Positions 35,204 through 43,109 of a stretch of DNA of 64,000 nt are shown here, one piece after another. The position numbers and the translations under genes are program-made. The notes beneath the pieces were generated by a model. It was not told the origin of the DNA and ran no database searches. It worked only from the letters and a program-made list of their open reading frames with translations. Origin of the DNA: CAWAQA01 sp963784065 (GTDB lineage: Bacteria > Acidobacteriota > Vicinamibacteria > Vicinamibacterales > UBA2999); NCBI GenBank assembly GCA_963784065.1, contig CAWAQA010000003.1:1116001-1180000 (forward strand), given 5' to 3'. How positions within the stretch are numbered: position 1 is the stretch's first letter; each line of letters opens with the position of its first letter.

Positions 35204-35596
35204 TCAGTCCCACTCCCGCTCGACGCCGTGGCCTCGCGCCATGTCACCGTGATCGGGGGTGATGAACCCGAGCAGGCAGCCGTTGGTGCCGTCCCTGAGC
35301 AGGTGGCACCGCACCTTGATCTTGTCGCCCACCTTGACGTCCTCGCGCTTCACCCCGTTGTTCATGATGGCGTTGGGACCAGCGGCTTCGAGCGCCCATG
35401 TGGTCGTCTCGCCCTTGGCGTCCTTGACGTCGATGTAGATCCAGGAGTGCGGAACGACGAGGTGCACTTCCTTGACCACGCCCTCGAGCGGCGACCACTT
35501 GGTCACCTCATAGGCGTTGTGGGAATGATGTGCCCACGCCGGCAGACCCAGGGACACCATGCAAATGGTTACGAGACCGAGGAACTTCAACACCAT
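35204..35596 (-). CDS. DUF6152 family secreted protein, second copy
   Basis: The 130-residue product starts at ATG 35596 after GGAGGG. The signal peptide MVLKFLGLVTICMVSLGLPA is followed by WAHHSHNAYEVTKW, EVHLVVPHSWIYIDVKDAKG, TWALEAAGPNAIM and VKVGDKIKVRCHLLRDGTNG. The HHSHNAY and VPHSW blocks correspond to HHAFSAEF and NPHSW of the copy at 32003. It ends GFITPDHGDMARGHG. It is downstream of the Gln/Gly-tailed secreted protein on the same strand (64 bases apart), probably one operon. Confidence 0.8.
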   Translation of the reverse strand: MVLKFLGLVTICMVSLGLPAWAHHSHNAYEVTKWSPLEGVVKEVHLVVPHSWIYIDVKDAKGETTTWALEAAGPNAIMNNGVKREDVKVGDKIKVRCHLLRDGTNGCLLGFITPDHGDMARGHGVEREWD

Positions 35597-35660
35597 GATC
35601 ACCCTCCAACACAGTAAATAACGGTTCAGGATCATCGCCGCGATCCGATCGGACCGGCGT

Positions 35661-36380
35661 CTACCTGCCTTGCTGACCCTGGCCCTGTCCTTGTCCTTGC
35701 CCCTGCTGGCCCTGGCCCTGGCCACGCCCCGCACGGGGAGGCTTCGGATACCCGTTGGAGTAGAGCTGCGTGCCGACCCACTGATACCGAACGGGGTTGA
35801 ACTCGTTGTCGAGGAATCGCAGGGATATCTGGAACAGCCCGGGCGCGGGGGCGCCCTTCGGCACGGTGGCTTCCAGGATGTAGAGGCGATCTTCGTGCAT
35901 GTGGACGACGGCGAAGCTGCGGGACCCGTCGCTGTTGGTGAGATGGATCTCGTGGCCCTCGATGACGTCCGAGTTGTAGTGCGCGTAGTGCGTGAGCTTG
36001 ACGCCGTCCCGCTTCATGAAGTTCCACGACGCGTAGACGAGCGCGCCCCGCATCTCCTCCGGGCCGTCGTCCTGGCACTGGTCACCATCTCCGCCGTCCG
36101 CCGCGCACTTCTTGTTGCGCTCGTTATGTAGTTTGATGGCGTTCCTGTAGTCGACCACGGTGACGGTATAGCGGCTCTGGCCGTTCTGGTGCGTGTAGAC
36201 GCGCGCCGGCAGGTCGACGCGATACTCCGACTGGTACGTGATGTCCCGCACCGTCGGCTCGCCCTGGAAGCTCACGCTGAACAGGTCCTGCTTGCTGACG
36301 TACTCTTTCCACTCCTGGGCGAAGGCGGGCCCGGAGATCGTCAGGACCAACGCTGCCGAAACAAGTGGAATCAGGTGCAT
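35661..36380 (-). CDS. Secreted protein with Gly-Gln repeat tail
   Basis: The 239-residue product starts MHLIPLVSAALVLTISGPAF (signal peptide, AQEW cleavage) after AGAGGACACATC. The folded part holds YVSKQDLFSVSFQGEPTVRD, ARVYTHQNGQSRYTVTVVDY, a Cys pair in the KKCAADGGDGDQCQDDG loop, ALVYASWNFMKRDGVKLTHY and HEDRLYILEATVPKG, resembling domains annotated as DUF1795-like in exported proteins, though I am not sure of that match. The last 25 residues are an imperfect Gly-Gln repeat ending GQQGR, probably disordered and encoded by a slippage-prone tract (35664-35730). Confidence 0.68.
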   Translation of the reverse strand: MHLIPLVSAALVLTISGPAFAQEWKEYVSKQDLFSVSFQGEPTVRDITYQSEYRVDLPARVYTHQNGQSRYTVTVVDYRNAIKLHNERNKKCAADGGDGDQCQDDGPEEMRGALVYASWNFMKRDGVKLTHYAHYNSDVIEGHEIHLTNSDGSRSFAVVHMHEDRLYILEATVPKGAPAPGLFQISLRFLDNEFNPVRYQWVGTQLYSNGYPKPPRAGRGQGQGQQGQGQGQGQGQQGR

Positions 36381-36550
36381 GATGTGTCCTCTCAAGCTCC
36401 CCACCTCACGTAGTCCGGGGGGTTTGATTGAAGGTCCGGACGAGCAGATCCTACACCGGCAGGCGCCGGTCGCCGCGCGTTTTTGCCGCCGGCGTTGTGC
36501 CGCTCAGGATGGAGGGGAACGGGGCTTCTCGAGGCCGCTCGAAAGGCGCG

Positions 36551-36575
36551 AAGGCGGGCCGTGGCGGCCCGCCTT
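36551..36575 (-). terminator. Hairpin after the amidohydrolase, probable terminator
   Basis: AAGGCGGGCC (36551-36560) pairs perfectly with GGCCCGCCTT (36566-36575) around a 5-base loop. It begins 16 bases beyond the stop of the minus-strand amidohydrolase (36591). Confidence 0.6.
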
Positions 36576-36590
36576 CCGCTTACCGACGAT

Positions 36591-37925
36591 TTACCGCGAA
36601 GAGGTCACAACCGGGGGCGTATTCATCAGCCGGCGCCCGCCGATCCAGACCGAGTCGATTTGCCGCGTGTTCTTGATGTCGGTCAACGGGTTGGCGTTCA
36701 GCACGAGCAGGTCGGCCTGCTTCCCGGCCTGGATCGTCCCAAGCTGCTGGTCGAGTTTCATGACCTTGGCGGCGTTGCTGGTTGAGGCGACGAGCACCTG
36801 CATCGGCGTCAAGCCGGCCTTGACCATCATCTCGAGCTCGATCTGTTCGAAGTAGCCCTGCCACTGGCCGGTGTTGGTCCCGGTGTCGGTGCCCATGGCG
36901 ATCATCACGCCGGCGTCCTGCAGCGTCTTGAGGTTCCGGTTGGCCATCTCGAGCGCCGGCTTGATGGCCTGCGCCTCCTTGCTGTTCTTCGTCTTCTCCA
37001 TCAGCGCCGGATCGGTCAGGATCGCCATCTCCCGCTTGTACGCGTCGATGTGGCGGAGGAAGAACGGGTCCTTGAAATACGGCGGCGTCGTCTCGTACAC
37101 GAACTGCGCCAGGTCGCGCGTCAACGTCGGGATGTAGCCGATGTTGCGCTGCTTGATGGCGGCGATGACGGCCGCGTCGACCGGCTGATCGCGAATGCTG
37201 TGCGCGATGACGTCCACACCCTTGTCCAGCAGCCCCTTCGCATCCTTCAGGTAGAAGAGGTGCGCCGCGACGCGCAGGCCACGCTTGTGCGCCTGTTCGA
37301 TCAGCGCGCCGTAGACTTCCGGCGTCATGTCCATCGGGCCGCCGGTGATGTGAATCTTGATGATGTCGGCCTTCTGGTCGGCGTAGGCGTTCACCTGCGA
37401 CCGGGCCTCTTCGGCGGTCTTCAGGTTCCTGATGCTCGAGCCGGCGACGTACACGCGCGCGCGATCGAGGGGTCCGCTGGCCTGGGCCTCGCGCAGCTTG
37501 ACCGTATTCCCGAGGTCGTCCGGGTTGGCCCCGAGGACGACCACGGTGGTGATTCCGTAGTCAGCGTACACACGAAGCTGCCCCGACAGTCTGTCGGCGG
37601 GGGACTTTGTCGTGGACGGATCGGCATTCAAGTGACCGTGGGCGTTGATGAGGCCGGGCACGATCGTCTTGCCGGTCATGTCGACGCGCGTGGCGCCGGC
37701 GGGAATTTTGGCGGCGGCCGCTGCCCCAACGGACTCGATGCGTCCGTTTACGACAACAATCGTGGCTTGTTCGATCGGTGCGGCGCCAGTGCCGTCAATG
37801 ACGCGGGCGCCGGTGAAGGCGACGGCCGGTGCCTGCTGCGCGAGGGACGACTGGTGCGAGAAGCCCGCCACGCCCACCAACGTGCCCAAGAGAACCGCTG
37901 CAAGACGCGTGGAGATGCGAATCAT
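36591..37925 (-). CDS. Secreted amidohydrolase family protein
   Basis: The 444-residue product begins MIRISTRLAAVLLGTLVGVA (signal, cleavage near SLAQQ). FTGARVIDGTGAAPIEQATI is the typical strand start. VPGLINAHGHLNADPSTT holds HxH, ADIIKIHITGG the likely Lys, RVAAHLFYLKDAKGLLDKGV and IAHSIRD the later His residues, and IAMGTDTGTNT the final Asp. It belongs to the same COG1228-like group as 33819-35123, with matching motif order (DAKGLL and HSIRDQPVD versus HSVRDKDID). It should act on an exported cyclic amide or peptide-like substrate; identity unknown. Confidence 0.87.
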   Translation of the reverse strand: MIRISTRLAAVLLGTLVGVAGFSHQSSLAQQAPAVAFTGARVIDGTGAAPIEQATIVVVNGRIESVGAAAAAKIPAGATRVDMTGKTIVPGLINAHGHLNADPSTTKSPADRLSGQLRVYADYGITTVVVLGANPDDLGNTVKLREAQASGPLDRARVYVAGSSIRNLKTAEEARSQVNAYADQKADIIKIHITGGPMDMTPEVYGALIEQAHKRGLRVAAHLFYLKDAKGLLDKGVDVIAHSIRDQPVDAAVIAAIKQRNIGYIPTLTRDLAQFVYETTPPYFKDPFFLRHIDAYKREMAILTDPALMEKTKNSKEAQAIKPALEMANRNLKTLQDAGVMIAMGTDTGTNTGQWQGYFEQIELEMMVKAGLTPMQVLVASTSNAAKVMKLDQQLGTIQAGKQADLLVLNANPLTDIKNTRQIDSVWIGGRRLMNTPPVVTSSR

Positions 37926-38080
37926 GTTGACCTCGTCTCACTGGAATCACGAACTGCGTGAGGATAGATATCGTGGACCGACGTCTGGTCGGCGAAGTCG
38001 GTAAACTATCACGAAAACCAGCGCCGGGGGCAGGGGAGACTGAAAGTTCCGCGAATCGGCCCCGGGGAGACGAGTTCGCC

Positions 38081-38350
38081 ATGTGCCGTAACATCCGCAC
38101 CCTCTTCAACTTCGATCCGCCGGCCACCGACGAGGAAATTCGCGCCGCCTCTCTGCAGTTCGTGCGCAAGCTGAGCGGGTTCAACGCGCCGTCGCGGGCG
38201 AACGAGGCCGCATTCAACGCCGCAATCGAGGAAGTGGCCGACGTCGCCCGGCGGCTCATCGACTCGCTCGAGACCACGGCGCCACCGAAGAGCCGGGAAG
38301 AGGAGGCGGCAAAGGCGCGCGCCCGCGCCGCCGAGCGGTTCGGGACGTAA
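38081..38350 (+). CDS. DUF2277 family protein
   Basis: The 89-residue product starts MCRNIRTLFNFDPPATDEEI, the DUF2277 signature, and continues ASLQFVRKLSGFNAPSRANE, AAFNAAIEEVADVARRLID and a charged tail. It is a small cytoplasmic helical protein of unknown function found in many phyla. ATG 38081 is preferred over upstream open codons because the family begins exactly with MCRNI. It stands alone, followed by a repeat-rich gap. Confidence 0.88.
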   Translation: MCRNIRTLFNFDPPATDEEIRAASLQFVRKLSGFNAPSRANEAAFNAAIEEVADVARRLIDSLETTAPPKSREEEAAKARARAAERFGT

Positions 38351-38372
38351 TCGCTGAGGCGCGCGTTCGGCA

Positions 38373-38660
38373 GATGCCACGGAGGACACGGAGACCACGG
38401 AGGGATCGACGGTCGGCCTGCGTCGCAGGCCGACCCGCGAGGGGTGCGCCGGCGTCAACAAACCAGGGGACCGCGCCTCTAACCTCGACTGCAGACCTGG
38501 CTTGTTGACGCGGGCGCATCCCTCGCGGGGCCGCCCAGCGGCGGCCCGTCGATCCGCCCGATCGCCGCGCCCTGCCGAGCCAGCGTCCGTGTCCCGCGTC
38601 CCCTCGGTGTCCTCCGTGGACCTCCGTCCTCCGTGTCCTCCTGGTGTCCTCCGTGGCTAA
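38373..38660. repeat. Composite inverted-repeat element of about 290 bp
   Basis: Outer arms: ACGGAGGACACGGAGACCAC near 38378 and the complementary TCCTCCGTGG-type tandem at 38599-38655. Inside are a perfect 11-bp hairpin (GGTCGGCCTGC 38411-38421 with GCAGGCCGACC 38425-38435) and a long stem where 38436-38467 pairs with 38497-38527 with few mismatches. It fills the gap between DUF2277 and the NHL gene. No coding sequence is recognised in it. Confidence 0.7.
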
Positions 38661-38745
38661 AATGCGATAGCACCTTGACACGCGCCGCGCCGCAGCCATA
38701 ATCAGCCCCGACCGTCGTCGTCAATCGCGAACGAGGAGGAAAGCC

Positions 38746-39873
38746 ATGACGCGCCAGCGTATCAGCCGTGCCGTTCTGATTGCAGTGATCGTCGCCGCGG
38801 GCGTGGAAGGCAAGCGGCTTTCCAGCACCGAGCTCGCGGCTCAGGCTCCGGGCCGCCAGGTGCCGACCTTCGAGGTCGACAAGGCGTGGCCGAAGCTGCC
38901 GCCGAAGTACAAGCTCGGGGATCCCTCGAGCATCGCCATCAACGCGCAGGACCAGGTGTTCGTCCTGCATCGCCCGCGCACGCTGCTGAAGCCCGAAGAG
39001 GCGAAGCTGGCGGCGCCGCCCGTCGTCGTGTTCGACGCGGCCGGCAACTTCGTCAGGGCGTGGGGCGGTGACGGCAACGGCTACGAGTGGCCGCAGCGCG
39101 AGCACGGCATTCACATCGACTACAAGGGCTTCGTCTGGCTCGGCGGCAATAACTGCCCGACCAACGGCATCGCCAACCTCAAGCCGGTTGCCGACGATCA
39201 GCTCCTCAAGTTCACGCAGGAGGGCAAATTCGTCCTGCAGATCGGCAAGAGCAATCAGAGCAAGGGCAACAACGACACGGCGAACCTGCACCGGCCCGCC
39301 GACGTCTGGGTGCACCAGCCGACCAACGAGCTGTTCGTCGCCGACGGCTACGGCAACCACCGGGTCGCCGTCTACGATGCCGACAAGGGGAACTTCAAGC
39401 GCATGTGGGGCGCCTTCGGCAACAAGCCGATGGACGACGACAACTGCGAGGTCGTCACGCCGAAGACGTTCTCCGATCCTGGCCCGCAGCAGTTGAGCAT
39501 CGTGCACGCGATGCGCGTGGCAAAGGACGGGACGGTGTACATCGCGGACCGCGAATACCGCCGCGTCCAGATGTTCAACAAGGACGGTAAGTTCCTGAAG
39601 CAGGTGGTCCGCGTCAACGAGCCGTTCGCGCGCAACCTCGCGTTGTCGCACGACCCGGATCAGCAGTTCCTCTACGTCGGCGGCGGCAAGGGCGTCTACA
39701 TCGTCGACCGCAAGACGCTCGAAGTCGTCGGTAGCGTGACGCCGCCCGGCGTCATCGGGCCGGGGCACCAGATCGCGACCGATTCGAAGGGCAATCTCTA
39801 CATCGCCGCGACCGGCATGGGCATGCAGAAGCTGACGTTCAAGGGAATGTCGGCGGCGCGGGCCACGAACTGA
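38746..39873 (+). CDS. Secreted NHL-repeat beta-propeller protein
   Basis: The 375-residue product starts at ATG 38746 after GAGGAGGAAAGCC. A signal-like N-terminus (RAVLIAVIVAAGVEGKRL) precedes a propeller: PSSIAINAQDQVFVLHRPRT, PPVVVFDAAGNFVRAWGGDG, HGIHIDYKGFVWLGGNNCPT, NELFVADGYGNHRVAVYDAD, AMRVAKDGTVYIADREYRRV and IATDSKGNLYIAATG. It is related to the lipoprotein at 18824 (WPQREHGIHID versus WPGREHGIFVD) and to 46734. A PHM-lyase-like or scaffold function is possible, unproven. Confidence 0.83.
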   Translation: MTRQRISRAVLIAVIVAAGVEGKRLSSTELAAQAPGRQVPTFEVDKAWPKLPPKYKLGDPSSIAINAQDQVFVLHRPRTLLKPEEAKLAAPPVVVFDAAGNFVRAWGGDGNGYEWPQREHGIHIDYKGFVWLGGNNCPTNGIANLKPVADDQLLKFTQEGKFVLQIGKSNQSKGNNDTANLHRPADVWVHQPTNELFVADGYGNHRVAVYDADKGNFKRMWGAFGNKPMDDDNCEVVTPKTFSDPGPQQLSIVHAMRVAKDGTVYIADREYRRVQMFNKDGKFLKQVVRVNEPFARNLALSHDPDQQFLYVGGGKGVYIVDRKTLEVVGSVTPPGVIGPGHQIATDSKGNLYIAATGMGMQKLTFKGMSAARATN

Positions 39874-39883
39874 GTCGCCGGCA

Positions 39884-39930
39884 AGTGGGCGGTCGGCAGA
39901 CGCTTCGCGGCGTCCTGCCGACTGCCCACT
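39884..39930. repeat. Hairpin of about 20 bp after the NHL gene
   Basis: AGTGGGCGGTCGGCAGACGC (39884-39903) pairs with 39910-39930 with one bulge and one mismatch. It lies between the NHL stop (39873) and the convergent DUF3574 stop (39962). The loop contains TTCGCG. It probably ends transcription from both sides. Confidence 0.65.
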
Positions 39931-39961
39931 GCCTCCTGCCATTCTCAGAACGGCACGCGTC

Positions 39962-40447
39962 TCAGAACGACACGCGGACGGCGAACGGATCGTCCACGCG
40001 GAGCACGGACTCCTGCTGGAACTGCGTCCGGTAGAGCCGGCGAATGGCGTTGATCTTCCTGCTGCTGTCCCGGAAGTCCTCCAGCGGATACAACAGGATC
40101 AGGACGAACGAATCCTCCTTGACGATCACGCCGCTCTCGCCCCTGAACTGACCATCGCCCTTCAGCAAGGTCAGGCCGTCGGGGAAACGGGGCGTGATTT
40201 CCTGGTCGAGAAACGCGAAGAACTCCTCGTCCGTGACGACGCCGTCCGGCTTCGCCGTCCCGAAGAACAACTCTGTGCGAGCGAAATTCAGCGACCCGTT
40301 GCGGGCCGCCAGCGGAATCGGACGCCGGATCATCGTCCGTTGCTGCGCTTGCGCCTCCGCCTGGGCGATTACGGGAGCGGGCGAGGCAACGAGCGCGCCG
40401 ATCGTCAACACAATCGCGCCCAGGCTTTGAAGCATCAGTCGTCGCAT
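39962..40447 (-). CDS. DUF3574 family secreted protein
   Basis: The 161-residue product starts at ATG 40447 with AAAGGA eight bases upstream. The signal is MRRLMLQSLGAIVLTIGALV, cleaved near VIAQA. The mature domain reads FARTELFFGTAKPDGVVTDE, EFFAFLDQEITPRFPDGLTL, LKGDGQFRGESGVIVKEDSF and VLILLYPLEDFRDSSRKINA, matching DUF3574 throughout. Function unknown; the fold is ferredoxin-like in related domains. The gene seems monocistronic. Confidence 0.87.
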   Translation of the reverse strand: MRRLMLQSLGAIVLTIGALVASPAPVIAQAEAQAQQRTMIRRPIPLAARNGSLNFARTELFFGTAKPDGVVTDEEFFAFLDQEITPRFPDGLTLLKGDGQFRGESGVIVKEDSFVLILLYPLEDFRDSSRKINAIRRLYRTQFQQESVLRVDDPFAVRVSF

Positions 40448-40505
40448 GGCGTCCATCCTTTCGCAAAAACGCAGGGATTGCACTGCGTGGTCCTTCGTCC
40501 GGTCG

Positions 40506-41384
40506 TCACAATACGCTTTCACTGGCCGGGCTGAACAGCAGGTGCTCGAAACGGACGCCGCTTTCGGCGCCGCGTCCGGCCTTCTCGAGCACCGAACTCA
40601 GGCGCGGCGGTTCCCCGACGTAGAACGGCGTCTGCGGCGCTCCCGCCGTGATGGCCGACGTCGTGAGGTAGAGATCGCTCACCAATCCTTCGTGAATCAG
40701 TGACGTCGCCGTTCGCCGGCCGCCAACCGCGGAGATGACGCGGAGGCCGCGCGCATGCACGTGGCGCATCGCCGCCGTCATCGACAGCGGCTCGCCGGCG
40801 GCGATCACCTCGATCCACGGCCGCCCGCGCGCCCGGTAGCGAAGGGCGTCGGCGACGCCCGAACGCGCGATCACGAACACCGCCAGTTCCGGCGTCGTGA
40901 ACATCAGCCCTTCCTCGATCGGCAGGTCTGCGCGGCCCGTCACCACGATCTGCGCAGGGTGACGCGGCTTGCCGCACTCGCGGCGCAACGCCACGAGCTG
41001 TGGATGCCACACGGAGAAGACCGTCTCCGGGCCGCGTGCCGTGGACGCGCCGGCGAGCACCGCATCGGCGGCGACGCGTGAGAGGCCTTCGTAAATCAGG
41101 TGCTTGTCCGTCTCGCCGCCTCCCAGGGTGGAAGGGTCGTCTGCCACGGTGTCGCCGTCGCGGGACTGTACGAACACGAGGCTCACCGCCGGCAATCCCG
41201 GCGCACCGGCGTCCCTGACGTAGAACGGACCGTCGAACAACGCCTGCGTCCAGCCGTTCCCAATCGGGTGGAGGTCCTGGCCCGGCGCGCCGTCTCGCAC
41301 AGTGCGGAAGCCGGTGAGCGGCGCGGCCGCGGCCGCGCGTTCCTTGCGCGTGCAATAGGCGGCAAACGCGGTCGCGCCGATCAT
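40506..41384 (-). CDS. RibD C-terminal (dihydrofolate reductase-like) domain protein
   Basis: The 292-residue product starts at ATG 41384 (a TTG at 41393 is possible). The N-terminal 65 residues have no clear domain. From PAVSLVFVQSRDGDTVADDP onward it matches the RibD_C reductase fold: SRVAADAVLAGASTARGPET, PAQIVVTGRADLP, LRVISAVGGRRTATSLIHEG and LYLTTSAITAGA. RibD_C enzymes reduce a riboflavin intermediate with NADPH, but isolated homologues often act on other substrates. It is divergent from the HD gene, with 32 bases between the starts. Confidence 0.78.
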   Translation of the reverse strand: MIGATAFAAYCTRKERAAAAAPLTGFRTVRDGAPGQDLHPIGNGWTQALFDGPFYVRDAGAPGLPAVSLVFVQSRDGDTVADDPSTLGGGETDKHLIYEGLSRVAADAVLAGASTARGPETVFSVWHPQLVALRRECGKPRHPAQIVVTGRADLPIEEGLMFTTPELAVFVIARSGVADALRYRARGRPWIEVIAAGEPLSMTAAMRHVHARGLRVISAVGGRRTATSLIHEGLVSDLYLTTSAITAGAPQTPFYVGEPPRLSSVLEKAGRGAESGVRFEHLLFSPASESVL

Positions 41385-41416
41385 GTGCGGCAAGTACGGC
41401 GCGATATCATCGGTGG

Positions 41417-42034
41417 ATGGCCAACGACCGGCTGGCGCGGCAAATCGCGTTCATCGTCGAAGCTGACAAGCTGAAGGCGGTCCTTCGCCGCAACCCGCTC
41501 ACGGACGGATCCCGGCTGGAAAATTCGGCGGAGCATTGCTGGCACCTGGCGCTCACGGCGATGGCGCTCGTCGAGTACGCGCCGCCGGGCGTGGACCTCC
41601 TGCGCGTGCTCGAACTTATCGCAGTTCACGACCTCGTGGAAATCGATGCCGGCGACACGTTCGCCTACGACGTCGCCGGACATGATACGAAGCTCGAGCG
41701 CGAGCGCCTCGCCGCCGGGCGTATCTTCGGATTGCTGCCGCCGGAGCAGGCGCGCGAGTTTCGCGCGCGCTGGGACGAGTTCGAGGAGGGGGCGACCCCC
41801 GAATCGCGTTATGCCAACGCCCTCGATCGCCTGCAGCCGCTGCTGCAGAACATGCAGGCCGACGGCGGGAGCTGGCGCGCACATCACGTCACGCGCGCCG
41901 CCGTGCTCCGCCGGATGGCGCCGATCGAAGCGGCCCTGCCCGACGTCTGGTCCTTCGTGCTCGATGTCATCGAGCGCTTCTGCGCGTGTGGGGCGATCGA
42001 GGTTGGCGAGGTCGAAGCGCCGCGGCGGGAGTAA
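41417..42034 (+). CDS. HD-domain phosphohydrolase, YfbR/HDDC2-like
   Basis: The 205-residue product begins MANDRLARQIAFIVEADKLK. The metal-binding residues are in ENSAEHCWHLAL (His40) and AVHDLVEIDAGD (His71, Asp72), with a later Asp in NALDRLQPLLQNM. The order is that of 5'-deoxynucleotidases YfbR/HDDC2 (HD_3). It likely dephosphorylates deoxynucleoside monophosphates in the cytoplasm, fitting the nucleic-acid enzymes encoded downstream. There is no clear ribosome-binding site in the short divergent gap. Confidence 0.83.
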   Translation: MANDRLARQIAFIVEADKLKAVLRRNPLTDGSRLENSAEHCWHLALTAMALVEYAPPGVDLLRVLELIAVHDLVEIDAGDTFAYDVAGHDTKLERERLAAGRIFGLLPPEQAREFRARWDEFEEGATPESRYANALDRLQPLLQNMQADGGSWRAHHVTRAAVLRRMAPIEAALPDVWSFVLDVIERFCACGAIEVGEVEAPRRE

Positions 42035-42057
42035 CGCGGTTCTCGAGATCCGGTGTA

Positions 42058-42163
42058 GGGCGGGTCCTTTCAGACCCGCCGTCAGCCGGGTCCAAAGGAC
42101 CCGGCCTACGTCGCCTCATTCCGCAACGTGCTCGAAAGCTTCGGTGTCTCTGTGTCTCTGTGG
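42058..42163. repeat. Palindrome cluster and CCACAGAG-type arm
   Basis: GGCGGGTC (42059-42066) with GACCCGCC (42073-42080) and CCGGGTCC (42086-42093) with GGACCCGG (42097-42104) form two hairpins bounded by GTAGGG and CCTACG, a variant of the GGCCGGCT palindrome. GTGTCTCTGTGTCTCTGTGG follows at 42144-42163. Confidence 0.65.
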
Positions 42164-42191
42164 TTCGTAGCGTTTGGCGCCTTCTAGTAAC

Positions 42192-43104
42192 ATGAAACGC
42201 GAACCCGCCTTCCCTGGAGCCGGCACTGGACGTCTACCTCATCGACGGCACCTACGAACTGTTCCGGCACTTCTACGCGCTTCCCTCCGCGCGCGACGGG
42301 AATGGGCAGGAGGTGGCGGCCGTGCGCGGGGTCCTCAACTCCGTTCTCGCCTTGATCAACGGAGGCACACGGCATATCGGGGTCGCCACCGATCACGTCA
42401 TCGAGTCGTTCCGCAACCGGCTCTGGCCGGGCTACAAGACCGGCGACGGCATCGCGCCCGATCTGCTGTCGCAGTTCCCGCTGCTCGAGGACGGGTTGTC
42501 CGCGCTCGGCGTCGCGGTCTGGCCGATGGTTGAGTTCGAGGCCGACGATGCCCTGGCCTCCGCGGCTGCGGCAGCCGCTCTCGATCCACGGGTCGGCCGG
42601 ATTTTCATCTGCACGCCTGACAAGGATCTCGCGCAGTGCGTGCGCGGCACGCGCGTCGTGCAGATGATCCGGCGTACACGGGTGATCCGGGATGAAGCCG
42701 GCGTGATTGCCAAGTTCGGCGTGCCGCCGGAGTCGATCCCTGACTACCTCGCGCTCGTCGGTGACGCGGCGGACGGTTATCCCGGGCTGCGCGGGTGGGG
42801 CGCGAAGTCGGCGGCGGCTGTGCTCGCGCGCTACGGCCATCTCGAATCGATTCCCGCGGACTGGCGCACATGGGGGGTCAACGTGTCGAACGCGGGCGCC
42901 CTTGCCCTCACGCTCGCTCGTGAACGCGACCACGCGTTCCTGTTTCGGGATCTCGCGACGCTCCGCACAGACGTGCCGCTGTTCGCGTCCGTCGACGACC
43001 TGCACTGGAACGGCCCGACGGCCACGTTCGCGCCCCTTGCCGCGCGGCTCGACGCGGCGGCAAAGGGAGCGGAGCGGCGCTCACACCCTCCGGCCGTTTC
43101 CTGA
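42192..43104 (+). CDS. 5'-3' exonuclease/flap endonuclease, start region disturbed
   Basis: The protein contains LDVYLIDGTYELFRHFYALP near the N-terminus (the first Asp of the active site), RLWPGYKTGD, WPMVEFEADDALASAAAAAA (paired acidic residues), IFICTPDKDLAQCV (TPDKD) and VPPESIPDYLALVGDAADGY with GLRGWGAKSAAAVL, the H3TH DNA-binding part. It is a single-domain relative of the DNA polymerase I 5' nuclease. The conserved frame is open from 42196 without ATG; ATG 42192 lies one frame away, so a one-base error near 42205 is likely. It precedes the LigD-type polymerase gene by 5 bases. Confidence 0.8.
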
Positions 43105-43109
43105 TCGCC

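Noticed and set aside
38373..38660. CRISPR array suggested by tandem GGAGGACACGG units
   Set aside because: The units are short, adjacent without spacers, and inverted on the other side, unlike direct repeats with unique spacers; no cas gene is present.
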